Positions 1 through 9,575 are shown, counted from the stretch's first letter. The stretch is 64,000 bases of DNA from Desulfurococcales archaeon (GCA_015521705.1 WANR01000025.1:28763-92762), one strand, 5' to 3'. Notes: generated by a model from the letters alone, not told the origin. Program-made: numbers and translations.

Positions 1-1889
1 TCCTGGAACACTACCCTAGGAAGGAAAAGATAGAGGACCCCCACTGGCCCCAGATATGCCCCAACAGCCCAGCACTAGACCTCTACTTCACTAAGGAAGT
101 CGAGGAAGTCTTCAGAATAGCTGACGTCGACGGCGTCCTCCTGGACAGCTTCAGGTACATGCCAGACCCTCCAAAGGCCTGCTACTGTAAGTTCTGCAAG
201 GAGACATTCAAGAGAGAGCACGGCTTCGACCTCCCAGAAAACAGTAACCCGGAAGATGAAGCTTTTAGAAAAGCCTGGGAGTGGAGGTACGATGTCGTTA
301 GATACTCGATCTCCAAGCTAATGGAGGTTGCTAAGAAAATGAAGGAGGACGCACTCTTCTTCTACAACAGCCACCCGGCAGGGTGGGCAGGAAGGGGCAA
401 CATAGTCGTGGCTAAGTCTAGGGGCTTCCTCAACGCAGTCTTCGCGGAGGCCAGCGAGGCAGACTCCAGGGGGCCTGGCCTCTTGACGTTCATTTCAAAG
501 CTTAGCAAAGCGCTAATCGGAGACGAAAAACCAGTCTTCGTGACCAGAAACCTGTTTTACGGGCTGAGAACAGTCCAGTCAGCTACTAGGGAGCAAGTGC
601 TTCAGGGCATAAGGGAGATAGTGGCTTCGGGTGGTTACCCTGTAGCCACGATATTCTCCTCGCAGTTCATAGAGGATCCCCGTGGAATCGAGTACCTGGC
701 CGAGGCATACGAGGAGATAGATAGGATCAAGCCCTACATAACAGGCGTCGACCCAGTCAAGTATCTGGGCATAGTTTTCGACCCAGAAACCCATGACAAG
801 TACTACTTCGAGAAGCCGGACTACTACATAGGAGAGGTAGAAGGCTTCACCATGATGGCGTTCGACAGGAACGTGCCATGGGGGTTCATAGCCTCATACG
901 ACGTCTCGGACCTGGAAAAACTCTCATCATACCCCATAGTAGTGGCTCCCGCAATGAGCGTTGTAGGAGACGACGAAGAGGAAGCCTTTAAGTCCTATGT
1001 GAACAACGGCGGTGTCCTAGTTGTAACCCACGAGTTCGGCGTCATGCGGCCAGACTACACGTATCGCCACGCCTTTGCAGCGCAGGAGGCCTTAGGAAAC
1101 TTCTATGAGGGACTATTCTGGGTCGGATACAGCTACCTAGACTTAAACGCCGACGAGAAGATCGCCAAGGAGTACTGGAGCGGCCTGCCGGCTAACGTAA
1201 TATTCGGGGATCACAGCACCGTATTTGCGAAGGAGAGAGCAGAGCCGAGAGTGGGCGAGATAGTAAGGGCTAGGCCAGTTACTTCCAGAGTGCTAGCATG
1301 GGGAAAACTGGGTAGGAGTGCTTATGGATACGAGTACACACTCGGGAGAAGCACGCCGGCACCTGATTCGAGGCTCTCAGTAGCTGGGATAACCGTGAAC
1401 AAGTATGGAGAGGGTACCACGATCTATTACTCAGTAAGGCTAGGAACCCACTATAGTAGACTGGGGCACCCCGACTACGCAGAACTATTCTGGAGGCCCC
1501 TCTTCAGGCATGCACCCATGCCAGACGTCTACGTTGAGGGACCTGAAACTCTACAGGTCGAACCCTATAGGAGGAAAGGGGAGGATCACGCCTACGTGGT
1601 CCACATAATAAACCACTCGTACAACCAGAGAATCCTAAGCACCCAGATCGGGCCAAGCAAGCAGGCGCTTCCAGGCTTTGATCCCTCCTACAGGGTCCAC
1701 CCGACCCGCATAATAGTCCCCGTGAAGAACGTGGAGATAGTCACAAGAATAGAGCCTGGAAAGAGGTACACAGCACGCGATGCCCTAACCGAAGAGGAGT
1801 TTAGGATAGAAATAACAGGGCCCCTGGCCCACGTGAAGATACCAGAAATAAGTGAATACAGGTTAGTAATAGTAGAGCCCAAGAGCTAG
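1..1889 (+). CDS. Putative glycoside hydrolase (GHL6/beta-galactosidase-like), 5' end cut by window
   Basis: The reading frame is open from base 3, well before the first ATG at 159, and the upstream residues (for example DGVLLDSF just before FRYMPDPP) read as normal protein, so the gene starts outside the window. The visible part is a catalytic TIM-barrel end followed by a C-x-C-x2-C segment (CYCKFCKETF) and EHGFDLP, a pattern seen in the hypothetical glycosidase family GHL6. A flavodoxin-like stretch then resembles the beta-galactosidase trimerisation domain (YPIVVAPAMSVV, then NNGGVLVVTHE). A beta-rich C-terminal region follows. By family it should hydrolyse a glycosidic bond; the substrate cannot be told. 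No signal peptide can be judged because the start is missing. It ends about 100 bp from the convergent thrB. Confidence 0.6.
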   Translation, partial: LEHYPRKEKIEDPHWPQICPNSPALDLYFTKEVEEVFRIADVDGVLLDSFRYMPDPPKACYCKFCKETFKREHGFDLPENSNPEDEAFRKAWEWRYDVVRYSISKLMEVAKKMKEDALFFYNSHPAGWAGRGNIVVAKSRGFLNAVFAEASEADSRGPGLLTFISKLSKALIGDEKPVFVTRNLFYGLRTVQSATREQVLQGIREIVASGGYPVATIFSSQFIEDPRGIEYLAEAYEEIDRIKPYITGVDPVKYLGIVFDPETHDKYYFEKPDYYIGEVEGFTMMAFDRNVPWGFIASYDVSDLEKLSSYPIVVAPAMSVVGDDEEEAFKSYVNNGGVLVVTHEFGVMRPDYTYRHAFAAQEALGNFYEGLFWVGYSYLDLNADEKIAKEYWSGLPANVIFGDHSTVFAKERAEPRVGEIVRARPVTSRVLAWGKLGRSAYGYEYTLGRSTPAPDSRLSVAGITVNKYGEGTTIYYSVRLGTHYSRLGHPDYAELFWRPLFRHAPMPDVYVEGPETLQVEPYRRKGEDHAYVVHIINHSYNQRILSTQIGPSKQALPGFDPSYRVHPTRIIVPVKNVEIVTRIEPGKRYTARDALTEEEFRIEITGPLAHVKIPEISEYRLVIVEPKS

Positions 1890-1986
1890 GAAAGGCGCGC
1901 CATGGAGCGATCATAGTAGCGATAAAGGTCTACTAGAAGTGTGCACGGGAAATATCGAGTAGTCACTGGCTAAGTATAGCACCCTT

Positions 1987-2937
1987 CTAGGAGGCCCTGT
2001 CATGAAGCCTCGAAACCCCTGGAGCGACACTAGCAGTCTTTACTATGGCTTCGCGCCCGCAATTTTCATAGGCCCTCTTCATGGCATCCACGAGAGTTGC
2101 GGCGTGCTGCCTATCCCTGGCTAGGGCTATTACAGAAGGCCCTGCGCCACTTATAGCGAACCCCAGAGCGCCGGCCTTGAGGGATTCCTCTCTTGCCTCT
2201 CTGAGACATGGCACATGCTGTGACCTAGCCCGCGTGACTACTATGTCGTCCATCCCAAGCCCCGCTAACTCCGTGTTGCCTACGGCTAGGCCCCCTATGA
2301 GTAGCGAGAGAAGCCCCTTCTCGGCCACGTACTCGCTAAACGGCACGAACTCTGGTAGCAGCCTCCTCATGGACTCTGTCTTTTTAGGTATGACAAGCCT
2401 GTCCTGGGGGATCCCTAGGACAAAATAGGCGTTAACCCTTAATGACAACACTTTAATGCCAGCCCTAGTCCTGGAAACTATAGCTAGGCCCCCGAGAAGG
2501 CTTGCAGCCACGTTGTCGTAGTGGGGGCTGCCCGCGGACGCTTTCTCCCCTTCGCCGGCATAGTATACAAGCTTCTCTGGTGCTAACCCTAGATCTAGCA
2601 GGTCGCTTATCCCAGCCACTACGGCAGCCGCCGTAGCCCCGCTTCCCCCTAATCCGGCTGATAGGGGTATTCCTTTCCATAGCCTGATCCTCACGGTATA
2701 GTTTAGGTTTTCCCCTTCCAATAAGCTAAGCCCGGCATATATAGCAGTGTTTTCTTCCCTACTGACACCCTCAGCCTCAGGACCCTCCACGGCCTCTACA
2801 ATAACCCTTCTCCCACCCTTCTCAGCTTCAATAAGCACTCTATCATAGAAGGCGTTGAGAGCGATAGCCACGGCGTCGAAACCCGAGCCCAGGTTTGCCG
2901 AGGAACAATAAGCCAGGTATTCGCCTCTGCGGGGCAC
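1987..2937 (-). CDS. thrB: Homoserine kinase (GHMP family)
   Basis: Phosphorylates homoserine with ATP, giving the substrate of threonine synthase encoded just upstream. The 316-residue protein shows the three GHMP-kinase motifs: an N-terminal SSANLGSGFDAVA, the glycine-rich ATP loop PLSAGLGGSGATAAA, and a C-terminal ISGAGPSVIALA. SAGSPHYDNVAASLLGG is characteristic of homoserine kinases within the superfamily. The start is a GTG preceded by AGGTGGG, only 11 bases after the thrC stop, so the two genes are co-transcribed. Length is normal for the family (about 300-320). Confidence 0.9.
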   Translation of the reverse strand: MPRRGEYLAYCSSANLGSGFDAVAIALNAFYDRVLIEAEKGGRRVIVEAVEGPEAEGVSREENTAIYAGLSLLEGENLNYTVRIRLWKGIPLSAGLGGSGATAAAVVAGISDLLDLGLAPEKLVYYAGEGEKASAGSPHYDNVAASLLGGLAIVSRTRAGIKVLSLRVNAYFVLGIPQDRLVIPKKTESMRRLLPEFVPFSEYVAEKGLLSLLIGGLAVGNTELAGLGMDDIVVTRARSQHVPCLREAREESLKAGALGFAISGAGPSVIALARDRQHAATLVDAMKRAYENCGREAIVKTASVAPGVSRLHDRAS

Positions 2938-2948
2938 TATGGACCCAC

Positions 2949-4142
2949 CTATTCTAGAAGCCTTGCCAGATCCCTTATAGACGCTACCCTGTGGATCCTA
3001 TAGTGTAGCGGGACGCTCGGATCCTTCAATGCATGACCTGTCGCTACGAAAACAACCTTTTCACCCCTATCTATGACACCCTCATTGACTAGCATCTCAT
3101 AAGCTGCCAGCGGAGCTGCCGACGCGGGCTCCACCCCTATACCCTCCTCAGCCGCCAGGGCTTTCTGGGCCTCTAGTATCATAGAGTCTGCTACAGAGAC
3201 TAGCGCCCCACGAGACTCTCTAACCGCTCTGAGGACCCTCTTGTAGTTAACGGGCCTACCTATCCTTATGGCAGTAGCTATTGTAGAAGGCTCCTCTACG
3301 ACGGGATCCGAGCCCTCTCTCCAGGCTTTAACCAGGGGGGACGCTCCTTCAGCTTGAACCCCTATCATTCTGGGCACATTGCTTATTAGCCCTAAGTCCT
3401 TCAGCTCTGCAAAGCCCTTCCAGATAGCGAAAATATTCCCCCCATTGCCTACAGGGACGACTACTGCATCGGGTTCCTCGCCCAGCTGCTCGAAGAGCTC
3501 GTAAGCTATGGTTTTCTGGCCCTCGAGCCTCCATGGATTAAACGAGTTCAGCGGGTAAAGGCGGAGCTCCCAGGCAGCTCTCTCTGCAACCCTTACAGCC
3601 TCGTCAAAACTCTCTTCTATCTCGGCTACTATAGCGCCATGTAGTAGTGCCTGAAATAGTTTTCCTGGAGCCACCTTACCCCTAGGCAGTAACACCAGGC
3701 ATTTCATGCCAGCGCGGGCGGTATAAGCTGCTGCAGACGCCGCAGTGTTACCAGTGCTAGCCGCTATAGCTGACCAGAAACCCCAAGCCTTTCCCAGAGT
3801 CACGGCAACAGCCATTCCCCTATCCTTGAAACTCCCTGTCGGATTGCTGCCCTCAAGCTTAATGTAGGCCTCAACCCTAGGAGCTATCCTCTTAGCCTTT
3901 ATTAGAGGAGTTTGCCCCTCAAGCAGAGTTACTGGCTCCGATCCAGCCATAGGTGTTGGGAGCAGGCTAGAGTACCTCCAGACACCCTTACCACTAAAAA
4001 CCACGGGCTCGACTGGCTCCACCTTGGCTTCTAGAAGACTCCCACAGCGGCGGCACTTATATAACAGCGGCTCAGGCCTATACCTAGCCCTACATTCTAA
4101 GCAGTAAAGCTCGACGTTGGCCGATCTAAAACTCAGAGGCAT
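2949..4142 (-). CDS. thrC: Threonine synthase, PLP-dependent
   Basis: Converts O-phosphohomoserine to threonine and phosphate. The 397-residue protein opens with a zinc-ribbon-like element (CLECRARYRPEPLLYKCRRCG), as in many archaeal threonine synthases. The PLP lysine lies in NPTGSFKDRG, and the phosphate-binding loop is VPVGNGGNIFAIWKG. It starts with ATG behind AGGTGT and lies between the cyclase-family gene and thrB with gaps of 27 and 11 bases. The three genes look like one operon driven from the TATA box near 4905. Cysteate or diaminobutyrate-type paralogues of the same fold are unlikely given the thrB partner. Confidence 0.92.
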   Translation of the reverse strand: MPLSFRSANVELYCLECRARYRPEPLLYKCRRCGSLLEAKVEPVEPVVFSGKGVWRYSSLLPTPMAGSEPVTLLEGQTPLIKAKRIAPRVEAYIKLEGSNPTGSFKDRGMAVAVTLGKAWGFWSAIAASTGNTAASAAAYTARAGMKCLVLLPRGKVAPGKLFQALLHGAIVAEIEESFDEAVRVAERAAWELRLYPLNSFNPWRLEGQKTIAYELFEQLGEEPDAVVVPVGNGGNIFAIWKGFAELKDLGLISNVPRMIGVQAEGASPLVKAWREGSDPVVEEPSTIATAIRIGRPVNYKRVLRAVRESRGALVSVADSMILEAQKALAAEEGIGVEPASAAPLAAYEMLVNEGVIDRGEKVVFVATGHALKDPSVPLHYRIHRVASIRDLARLLE

Positions 4143-4169
4143 AAGCTACACCTGAAGGCACAGAACAGC

Positions 4170-4877
4170 CTAGACTATTGCCAAGGGCCTAACAGGCGAT
4201 GCAGTCCCACCCCTTATCTTCAAAGGAACCACCACTAAATCGAAAGTCCTGCCCGCGACCTCTCTGAGATTAGCCATGTTTTCGATGATCACAATGCCCT
4301 TCGGCAATAATACCTTGTGGACGTCGAAGGGCGCGTAGTCGGGGCTAGGGGAGTCTACGCCAATCCCCTCAACACTCTTCTCAGCCAAGAACTCGGCTAC
4401 ACCCCTGTCCAGGTAGGGGTATCTGAGCCACTCGGGGCCGCCAATCCTGGTCTCCCAGTCGAACCTGAAAAGGACGTACCACCCAGGCCCCACACTAGCC
4501 CCGCTAGCTTTTAGAGCGTCCTCCACCTCCTCCACTCTAACAGCCTCTCCGGGACCCTTGTTGGAGAAGTCTAGCGCTACACCCCTGGCTATGAACTTAG
4601 TGACAGGTAACTCGTCTATCGAGGGAGCCCCCTCGAAGAAGTGGGAGGGGGCATCCATGTGGGTGCCCGTATGCTCCACCATGAATATGAAGTTAGCCTT
4701 ATAGCCCTCCTCCTTATAGGAGGCCCACTTGTGCACTATGGGCGTGGGGTATCCTTCAAAGACTCGTGTAGAGGGGCTTATATCTAGGGATAAGTCAACT
4801 ATCCTCTTTCCAGGCCCAAGCAGCACGCCCAAGATACCAGGCCCCTGCCGAGAAGAGGCCCTTAAAGGCTCAGGCAT
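4170..4877 (-). CDS. Cyclase family protein (kynurenine formamidase-like)
   Basis: The 235-residue protein carries the metal-binding signature of the cyclase/KynB family: VEHTGTHMDAPSHF, matching H-x-G-T-H-x-D-x-P-x-H-F. It also has downstream family features (VGVDSPSPDY, VIIENMANL). The family hydrolyses amide or lactam bonds, with N-formylkynurenine as the best-known substrate, using a divalent metal. It is first gene of an apparent operon with thrC and thrB, which makes a role in tryptophan breakdown uncertain. The TATA element lies about 25-32 bases before the ATG, so the mRNA is probably leaderless. True substrate unknown. Confidence 0.75.
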   Translation of the reverse strand: MPEPLRASSRQGPGILGVLLGPGKRIVDLSLDISPSTRVFEGYPTPIVHKWASYKEEGYKANFIFMVEHTGTHMDAPSHFFEGAPSIDELPVTKFIARGVALDFSNKGPGEAVRVEEVEDALKASGASVGPGWYVLFRFDWETRIGGPEWLRYPYLDRGVAEFLAEKSVEGIGVDSPSPDYAPFDVHKVLLPKGIVIIENMANLREVAGRTFDLVVVPLKIRGGTASPVRPLAIV

Positions 4878-4898
4878 TAATGTGAGTATCCTGTTAGA

Positions 4899-4910
4899 CT
4901 TATTTAAACG
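4899..4910 (-). promoter_or_regulatory. TATA-box promoter of the cyclase-thrC-thrB operon
   Basis: Read on the minus strand the element is CGTTTAAATAAG. It sits 24-33 bases before the ATG at 4877, the distance from an archaeal TATA box to its transcription start, so the first gene is probably translated from a leaderless mRNA. No other TATA-like element is seen before thrC or thrB. Confidence 0.55.
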
Positions 4911-4997
4911 TTTCTACAGTACAAAAACCCTCCCGGGCTAGAGCACCTCCCGAGAAACCCTGAGCAAGACTGCTGTAGACGTGGCAACACACCCACG

Positions 4998-6029
4998 CTA
5001 CACGCCAGGAGGCCTTCTTAGCTTCCCAATAATAGGGACTAGTTTCTCGAGCCTTGTCTCGACGAATTGGAGTCTCTCCATTCTCATCCTACGCCTCTGC
5101 CTAGCCTCTTCGAGGAACGCCTCCAGGCGCCTGGTGCTTCCTCGGAATGGCTCTACGGGAACGCTTCTGCCTGTCTCGTCGATGTGGACAAGTGTGAAAT
5201 AGCTTGTAGCCGCGTGAGCCTTTTCTCCCGTGACAGGGTTCTCTTTTAAAACCTTCACTGTGACTTCTAGGCTACTCTTACCTATATAGGTAAGGGCAGA
5301 CGCGATCTGCAGGACCTCCCCCACTCTTATGGGAACGTAAAAGTCTGTAGCGTCTATAGAGGCTGTAACCACTATGCCTCTTGCGTATCTCATTGCTGTT
5401 ATGGCGGCTAGCTCGTCCATTAGGTGCATGAGTTTGCTGGCGTCCATGACATTGTAGGCTAGAGAGTCTTCGGGGTTAACTATCCTGTACGTGGATAGGG
5501 AGTACTCTGGGCTAAGAGGGGCTGGAAGACTAGTGTCTCTAGCTTTCTCCAGCCTTTCATCCCTGTTAGGCCTGGACATCCTCCTCTTCTCGGCCTCGGA
5601 ATATACCTCTTCTTCCTCTCTACCATGAGGATCTATGCAGGCATCAACTCTCCGAGGCCTTAGAAACTCGTCTACAGCTACCATGGTTAAATGCGATACT
5701 GTAGTAAGGCTCCTTTCTCCATTAGATCTCTCGCTTTCCAGCGCTACGGTAAGCTCTAAGCTACTATTACCTATATAGTCGACCCAAGAAGTGAGGACTG
5801 CCAGGTCTCCAAGTTTTACGGGTTTTAAGAAGAAAACGTTGTCGAGTCTGGCTAGAACCGTGTAGCCCCGTGCGATTCTCATGGCAGTCATGGTTGCAGC
5901 CAGGATCATCCATTTAAGGGCCACGCCGCCGTGGAGGATCCCAAGAGGGTTAGTGTGGCCTGGATTAACCTGGTTGACACTTTCCAAGACTGTGTCTCTA
6001 ACCCTATACTTCCTAGAACACTCACGCAT
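4998..6029 (-). CDS. Acyl-CoA thioesterase with two fused hotdog domains
   Basis: Hydrolyses acyl-CoA thioesters. The 343-residue chain contains two hotdog repeats, roughly residues 10-140 and 185-325, each with the turn YIGNSSLELTV or YIGKSSLEVTV. The first repeat keeps the N-x7-HGG element (NPLGILHGGVALKW) but has I/L where the catalytic acid usually sits. The second has lost HGG but keeps the acid in LMDELAAITA. This split matches eukaryotic ACOT7, where one site is built from Asn of one domain and Asp of the other. Arg/Glu-rich residues 150-180 link the two. It stands alone, downstream of the convergence with the OsmC region. Confidence 0.85.
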   Translation of the reverse strand: MRECSRKYRVRDTVLESVNQVNPGHTNPLGILHGGVALKWMILAATMTAMRIARGYTVLARLDNVFFLKPVKLGDLAVLTSWVDYIGNSSLELTVALESERSNGERSLTTVSHLTMVAVDEFLRPRRVDACIDPHGREEEEVYSEAEKRRMSRPNRDERLEKARDTSLPAPLSPEYSLSTYRIVNPEDSLAYNVMDASKLMHLMDELAAITAMRYARGIVVTASIDATDFYVPIRVGEVLQIASALTYIGKSSLEVTVKVLKENPVTGEKAHAATSYFTLVHIDETGRSVPVEPFRGSTRRLEAFLEEARQRRRMRMERLQFVETRLEKLVPIIGKLRRPPGV

Positions 6030-6176
6030 AGACAGGTACCCTAATACTTCCTAGGACTAAGCAGCGGCACTAATAGCTTCATTAGCGCAAAGCCTCGTCC
6101 AGGGCCCAGCCGTGGAGAAGAAACTATGGCCTCTGAGATATGATTCGGGGCGACTGCCAGAATTCGTGTGAGGCTT

Positions 6177-6719
6177 TCACGCGATAAATACTCTAACCGG
6201 TATGGGTTTTGTCAGGCAATACATTGCAGGGCATCTCTCACTGGCTTCATCCACTATCTTACTCAGCTCGGGCTCTTCTGCATTCTCCGCTTCTATGTCG
6301 ACCCGGAACTCTAGGCCCTCGATGATTGGTTTATCAGACAAACCGAATGTCTTAGAAAAGTCGTAGGCGGCCTCGACAGTTACCTCTAGCCTTTTAAGCC
6401 TCACACCTTTCTCAGAAGCTATTGAAGCTATGGTGCCCGCAAAGCACGACGTGAGCCCTGTCAGGCATATATGGAGAGGGCTCGGGGCCTTCCCGCCGCC
6501 ACCCATGAACTTGGGTAGATCCACAACAATTTCGGCCTCTCCTTCCTCGTACTTTATTTTCGACCTGAATTGTGGGCCCTCGTCCAGGTTCCACGTACCC
6601 CTAATCGACATCTTCCTTTTTAATACTTCCGGATCCTTCCTAGCCTCCTCGACAACCTCTCTTACGCGCTTTATATTGATATTGTTAAGCCTAGACTCGG
6701 GGCCTGACACTCTTATCAC
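6177..6719 (-). CDS. OsmC/Ohr family protein
   Basis: The 180-residue protein has the OsmC fold signatures with both redox cysteines: LTGLTSCFAGTIASIA and ASERCPAMYCL. Family members reduce organic or lipid hydroperoxides through the cysteine pair, although many archaeal homologues are untested. An N-terminal extension of about 35 charged residues precedes the core. The GTG start used here is followed nine bases later by another GTG placed behind GGGTGAT, which could be the true start. A TATA-like ACTAAAATATT lies just upstream near 6755. It sits immediately downstream of the ribosomal cluster, where secY is usually found. Confidence 0.85.
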   Translation of the reverse strand: MIRVSGPESRLNNINIKRVREVVEEARKDPEVLKRKMSIRGTWNLDEGPQFRSKIKYEEGEAEIVVDLPKFMGGGGKAPSPLHICLTGLTSCFAGTIASIASEKGVRLKRLEVTVEAAYDFSKTFGLSDKPIIEGLEFRVDIEAENAEEPELSKIVDEASERCPAMYCLTKPIPVRVFIA

Positions 6720-6875
6720 CCTAGTAGTGCATGGATTAGTTTGCCTGACTGAAATATTTTAGTATGTAAAACTGAACGCTATAAAAAGATTTATTGCAAA
6801 GCCTCCATAAAAGGGTTTCTTAATAGAAGAGCAGAAGGGCTACCAGAGAAAGCCAAAAATCCTTACCAGAAAGGT

Positions 6876-7334
6876 CTAGCTCTGCGAGGTGAGTACGACT
6901 ACTCCGCCACTCTTCTCTATCTTTTCCTTAGCACTCTCACTAGCACTAGGCACTATGACCTTCACAGGAGTCTTTATCTCGCCGCGTCCGAGCAGTTTAT
7001 GTATCCCCATCTCCCTCAGGTCTATAACTGGGAGCTCGCCCTCATATACCAGGGCCCCTTTCAGCTTCATTTCCTCCACTAGCTCTCTAAGCTCTCCAAC
7101 GTTGATCACTTCGGTCTCTGCCCCAACCCTTATCCTAGGCGGCTTAAATCCCCTCTTTCCAAACCATGACGGTGCATACTTTATAGTCCAGGTCCACTTG
7201 TGTTTTCCAAGACCAGCAGCTCCTTTACCCCCACGAGAGCCGCTCTTTCGGTGTTGCCCTATTCTCCCCCATCCCATTGTCCTGGTTCTACCCCTGAGCT
7301 TCCTGCTTTTTCTCCTAGCCCTAACGACCATCAA
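6876..7334 (-). CDS. rpl15: Large-subunit ribosomal protein uL15
   Basis: Last gene of the ribosomal cluster. The 152-residue protein begins with the Arg-rich, rRNA-penetrating tail (KLRGRTRTMGWGRIGQHRKSG, Gly-rich RGGKGAAGLGKHK) typical of uL15. Its C-terminal globular half ends in KIEKSGGVVVL. It starts ATG ATG; the uL30 stop lies 8 bases upstream. T-rich tracts on the minus strand just after the stop (about 6850-6860, and again near 6790) are likely termination signals. In many archaea secY follows; here an OsmC gene follows. Confidence 0.95.
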   Translation of the reverse strand: MMVVRARRKSRKLRGRTRTMGWGRIGQHRKSGSRGGKGAAGLGKHKWTWTIKYAPSWFGKRGFKPPRIRVGAETEVINVGELRELVEEMKLKGALVYEGELPVIDLREMGIHKLLGRGEIKTPVKVIVPSASESAKEKIEKSGGVVVLTSQS

Positions 7335-7342
7335 GAGACACC

Positions 7343-7825
7343 TCAGATCATTCTTCTAAGTAACTCGTTTATAGCCCTCCCCCTATACCCGAGTTCTCCC
7401 TTATCTCCATAGTGCCTTTTTATAGAGTTCTTGAACGCCCCCCGGGGCGGGTGTAGCCTGAAGAACGGCTTAACCCCGTACTCTTCTAGCTTATGGTAGT
7501 GTAGCTCGCCATTTAGCAGCTTATCAGCAAGCTCTTCGAGCCCGGAAACCCCTAGTTTCTCCCTGACCCACTCGTCTGTTAAGGGTTTATCGCCGAGGAT
7601 CCTGCCCCTTCTACTCAAGAGGAGTAGCAGGGTCTCCTTGTCTATCTCGCCCCATGTAGCCCAGTTCTCCACCTTCTTCAACATTCCATAGATCCCGGGG
7701 AGGGAGTCGTGGTATATGCTGGCCGTGAATCTTCTCCTAAGCCGTAAGAGGTAGAGGGTCTTCTCAACGTCAGGCCTGACTCCAGATAATCCGCGGATCC
7801 TCACAACAACATATAATGGCATCAA
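7343..7825 (-). CDS. rpl30: Large-subunit ribosomal protein uL30
   Basis: 160-residue archaeal/eukaryotic-type uL30, much longer than the roughly 60-residue bacterial form. The core begins LYVVVRIRGLSGVRPDVEKTLYLLRL. The extension contains the family segment EEYGVKPFFRLHPPRGAFK and ends YRGRAINELLRRM. It lies 15 bases after uS5 and 8 bases before uL15 and is part of the same transcript. The first or second of two consecutive ATG codons could be used. Confidence 0.95.
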   Translation of the reverse strand: MMPLYVVVRIRGLSGVRPDVEKTLYLLRLRRRFTASIYHDSLPGIYGMLKKVENWATWGEIDKETLLLLLSRRGRILGDKPLTDEWVREKLGVSGLEELADKLLNGELHYHKLEEYGVKPFFRLHPPRGAFKNSIKRHYGDKGELGYRGRAINELLRRMI

Positions 7826-7840
7826 TGCTCCCCCGACCGT

Positions 7841-8476
7841 TTAGGCCCTGGCCCAGTCTGCTGGCGTTACTAGCTTGTATGTGTTCCTTAGGGCTAGATA
7901 CGTGGCTCTGGCGAAGTTATAGCTTGTCCTGGTTTCTCCCCGGGTCTGGGTCCACACATCAGTTATGCCAGCCATTCTCAGCACGGTCTTGGCCACGTCG
8001 CCAGCTACTAGGCCTGTTCCTTTAGGCGCGGGCTTTAGGGTGATCTCGACGCTGCCGCTTTTACCCCTAACAATGAAGGGCACGCTATGAGCCTCCCCAC
8101 ACGTGCACTCCCAGCTCCCACAGCCTCTCCTGACGGGTATGATGTTTAGCTTCGCGTTCCTAATAGCTTTCTCAATGGCGAACCTGAACTGCCTCGCCTT
8201 CCCCTTCCCCAGGCCTACATAACCGTCACCATTACCCACCACGACGACAGCCCTGAACCTTGTTATCCTGCCCGCGTCGGTCATTTTCTGCACTATGCTG
8301 ACATCTATTATTTCATGGTCGAGGCCTGGGAGAAGGACGTCTACGATCTCTGTCTCGAGTATTGGGAGGTTTCTCTTGAATATCTCGTCTATACTCGTTA
8401 TTTTACCTTCCTTAACCAGCCTTCCTACCCTGGTCCTAGGCTTCCACTCCTCCAGCTCAACCCTCTCCGTAGACAT
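7841..8476 (-). CDS. rps5: Small-subunit ribosomal protein uS5
   Basis: 211-residue archaeal uS5. The double-stranded-RNA-binding half contains [32 protein letters not shown], and the C-terminal half contains [24 protein letters not shown]. The insert [19 protein letters not shown] has the Cys pattern (C-x4-C-x-C) found in archaeal and eukaryotic homologues. It acts at the decoding centre and the mRNA entry channel. It is separated from uL18 by three bases. Confidence 0.96.
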   Translation of the reverse strand: MSTERVELEEWKPRTRVGRLVKEGKITSIDEIFKRNLPILETEIVDVLLPGLDHEIIDVSIVQKMTDAGRITRFRAVVVVGNGDGYVGLGKGKARQFRFAIEKAIRNAKLNIIPVRRGCGSWECTCGEAHSVPFIVRGKSGSVEITLKPAPKGTGLVAGDVAKTVLRMAGITDVWTQTRGETRTSYNFARATYLALRNTYKLVTPADWARA

Positions 8477-8479
8477 ACG

Positions 8480-9112
8480 TTACCCCACCTGCTCACGTAT
8501 ACCGGCCCTTGCAAGTAGTATCTCATGCTCTTTTTTAATCTTAGACAAGACCTCTTCGAAGTGTGATGGCAGGCTCTCGGGTTTGAGACCCCTCTTCAGG
8601 TACTGAGAGAACAGCCTCTTGTACCTTTCAGGGTCGCTTTCTCTGAGCATTGTAGCGTACTCCTCCACATGCCTCCCCATGATCCTATCCTCGTCTGGCA
8701 GTATCTCGTCAGAATGGGGGACGCTCAGTCCAGCGTCGACTGCACCCTTTAAGGCGGCGAAAACCCTGGATCCTCTTCTTGGGCTCCTTAGCCCTATATC
8801 CAGGACAGCCTCTTTCACGCCTTTAAGGAGAGCCCTGTACCCTGCCAAGAGTCCTGTGAGGTAGGACGCGCTAGTGTTATTAGGGTCCCCCTTCCAGCCA
8901 TACCTCTTAGATAACTCAATGCTATGGGCAGTAGCTATTACTCTATCGCCCTCTACCCTGGCCTCGGCGACTTGCACTATGACGTACTTATTGGTTATCC
9001 TAACCACCAGCCTAGGTTTCCCGGAGAGTATGAGCCTGAGCCTCTTATAGTAGTTGGTCTTGCCTTCCCTGCGCCTTCGCCAGGGAACCCTATACCTGGG
9101 GCCTCTACCCAC
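8480..9112 (-). CDS. rpl18: Large-subunit ribosomal protein uL18
   Basis: 210-residue archaeal-type uL18, which binds 5S rRNA. The 5S-binding Arg/Lys-rich N-terminus ([19 protein letters not shown]) and the core motifs [14 protein letters not shown] and [12 protein letters not shown] are clear. The segment [17 protein letters not shown] is typical of the archaeal and eukaryotic L5 family. The ATG overlaps the end of eL19 by 8 bases, indicating translational coupling. Confidence 0.96.
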   Translation of the reverse strand: MGRGPRYRVPWRRRREGKTNYYKRLRLILSGKPRLVVRITNKYVIVQVAEARVEGDRVIATAHSIELSKRYGWKGDPNNTSASYLTGLLAGYRALLKGVKEAVLDIGLRSPRRGSRVFAALKGAVDAGLSVPHSDEILPDEDRIMGRHVEEYATMLRESDPERYKRLFSQYLKRGLKPESLPSHFEEVLSKIKKEHEILLARAGIREQVG

Positions 9113-9575
9113 TCCTGGACACCTCTCTCTTCAAGATACCCTGTTCCTCCATATACCTTCTCAGAGAGCCTAGGTCTCTGAAAGCCCCACCCTTAGACAG
9201 CATGTAAAGCCTCCTATAGGTTCTCCTGTCAATAACGCCGTGATCCCTGAGCCATCTGAGGTACCTCCTAATCCTCCGGATCCTACCCATCCAGCTCTCC
9301 TTGGGATCGAGCCTTGCAGTAGCCTTACCCTTTCTCTTGCCAGGCCCCCTTCTCTGGCCCCTTCTCCTCTTCTCTCTCCTCTCAAGCCACCTATGGGCGT
9401 TACCCTTCGGGGGCTTAACGGCTATAAGCCCCCTCTTTATGAGAGCCTCAACATCCCTCCTAGTAACAGCCTGGCTTATCTCCTCTGCATGCTCGGGGTC
9501 CGGGCTTATCCAGATCCGGGACTCGCCCACCCCCAGTATTTGTGCTGCGAGCCTTCTCTGCATCCTATAGTCCAA
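9105..9575 (-). CDS. rpl19e: Large-subunit ribosomal protein eL19
   Basis: 156-residue eL19, present only in archaea and eukaryotes. It shows the helical N-terminus ([19 protein letters not shown]) and the highly basic central section ([23 protein letters not shown]) that threads into 23S rRNA. A C-terminal helix follows ([23 protein letters not shown]). It lies 13 bases downstream of eL32 and overlaps uL18. Confidence 0.96.
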   Translation of the reverse strand: MDYRMQRRLAAQILGVGESRIWISPDPEHAEEISQAVTRRDVEALIKRGLIAVKPPKGNAHRWLERREKRRRGQRRGPGKRKGKATARLDPKESWMGRIRRIRRYLRWLRDHGVIDRRTYRRLYMLSKGGAFRDLGSLRRYMEEQGILKREVSRSG

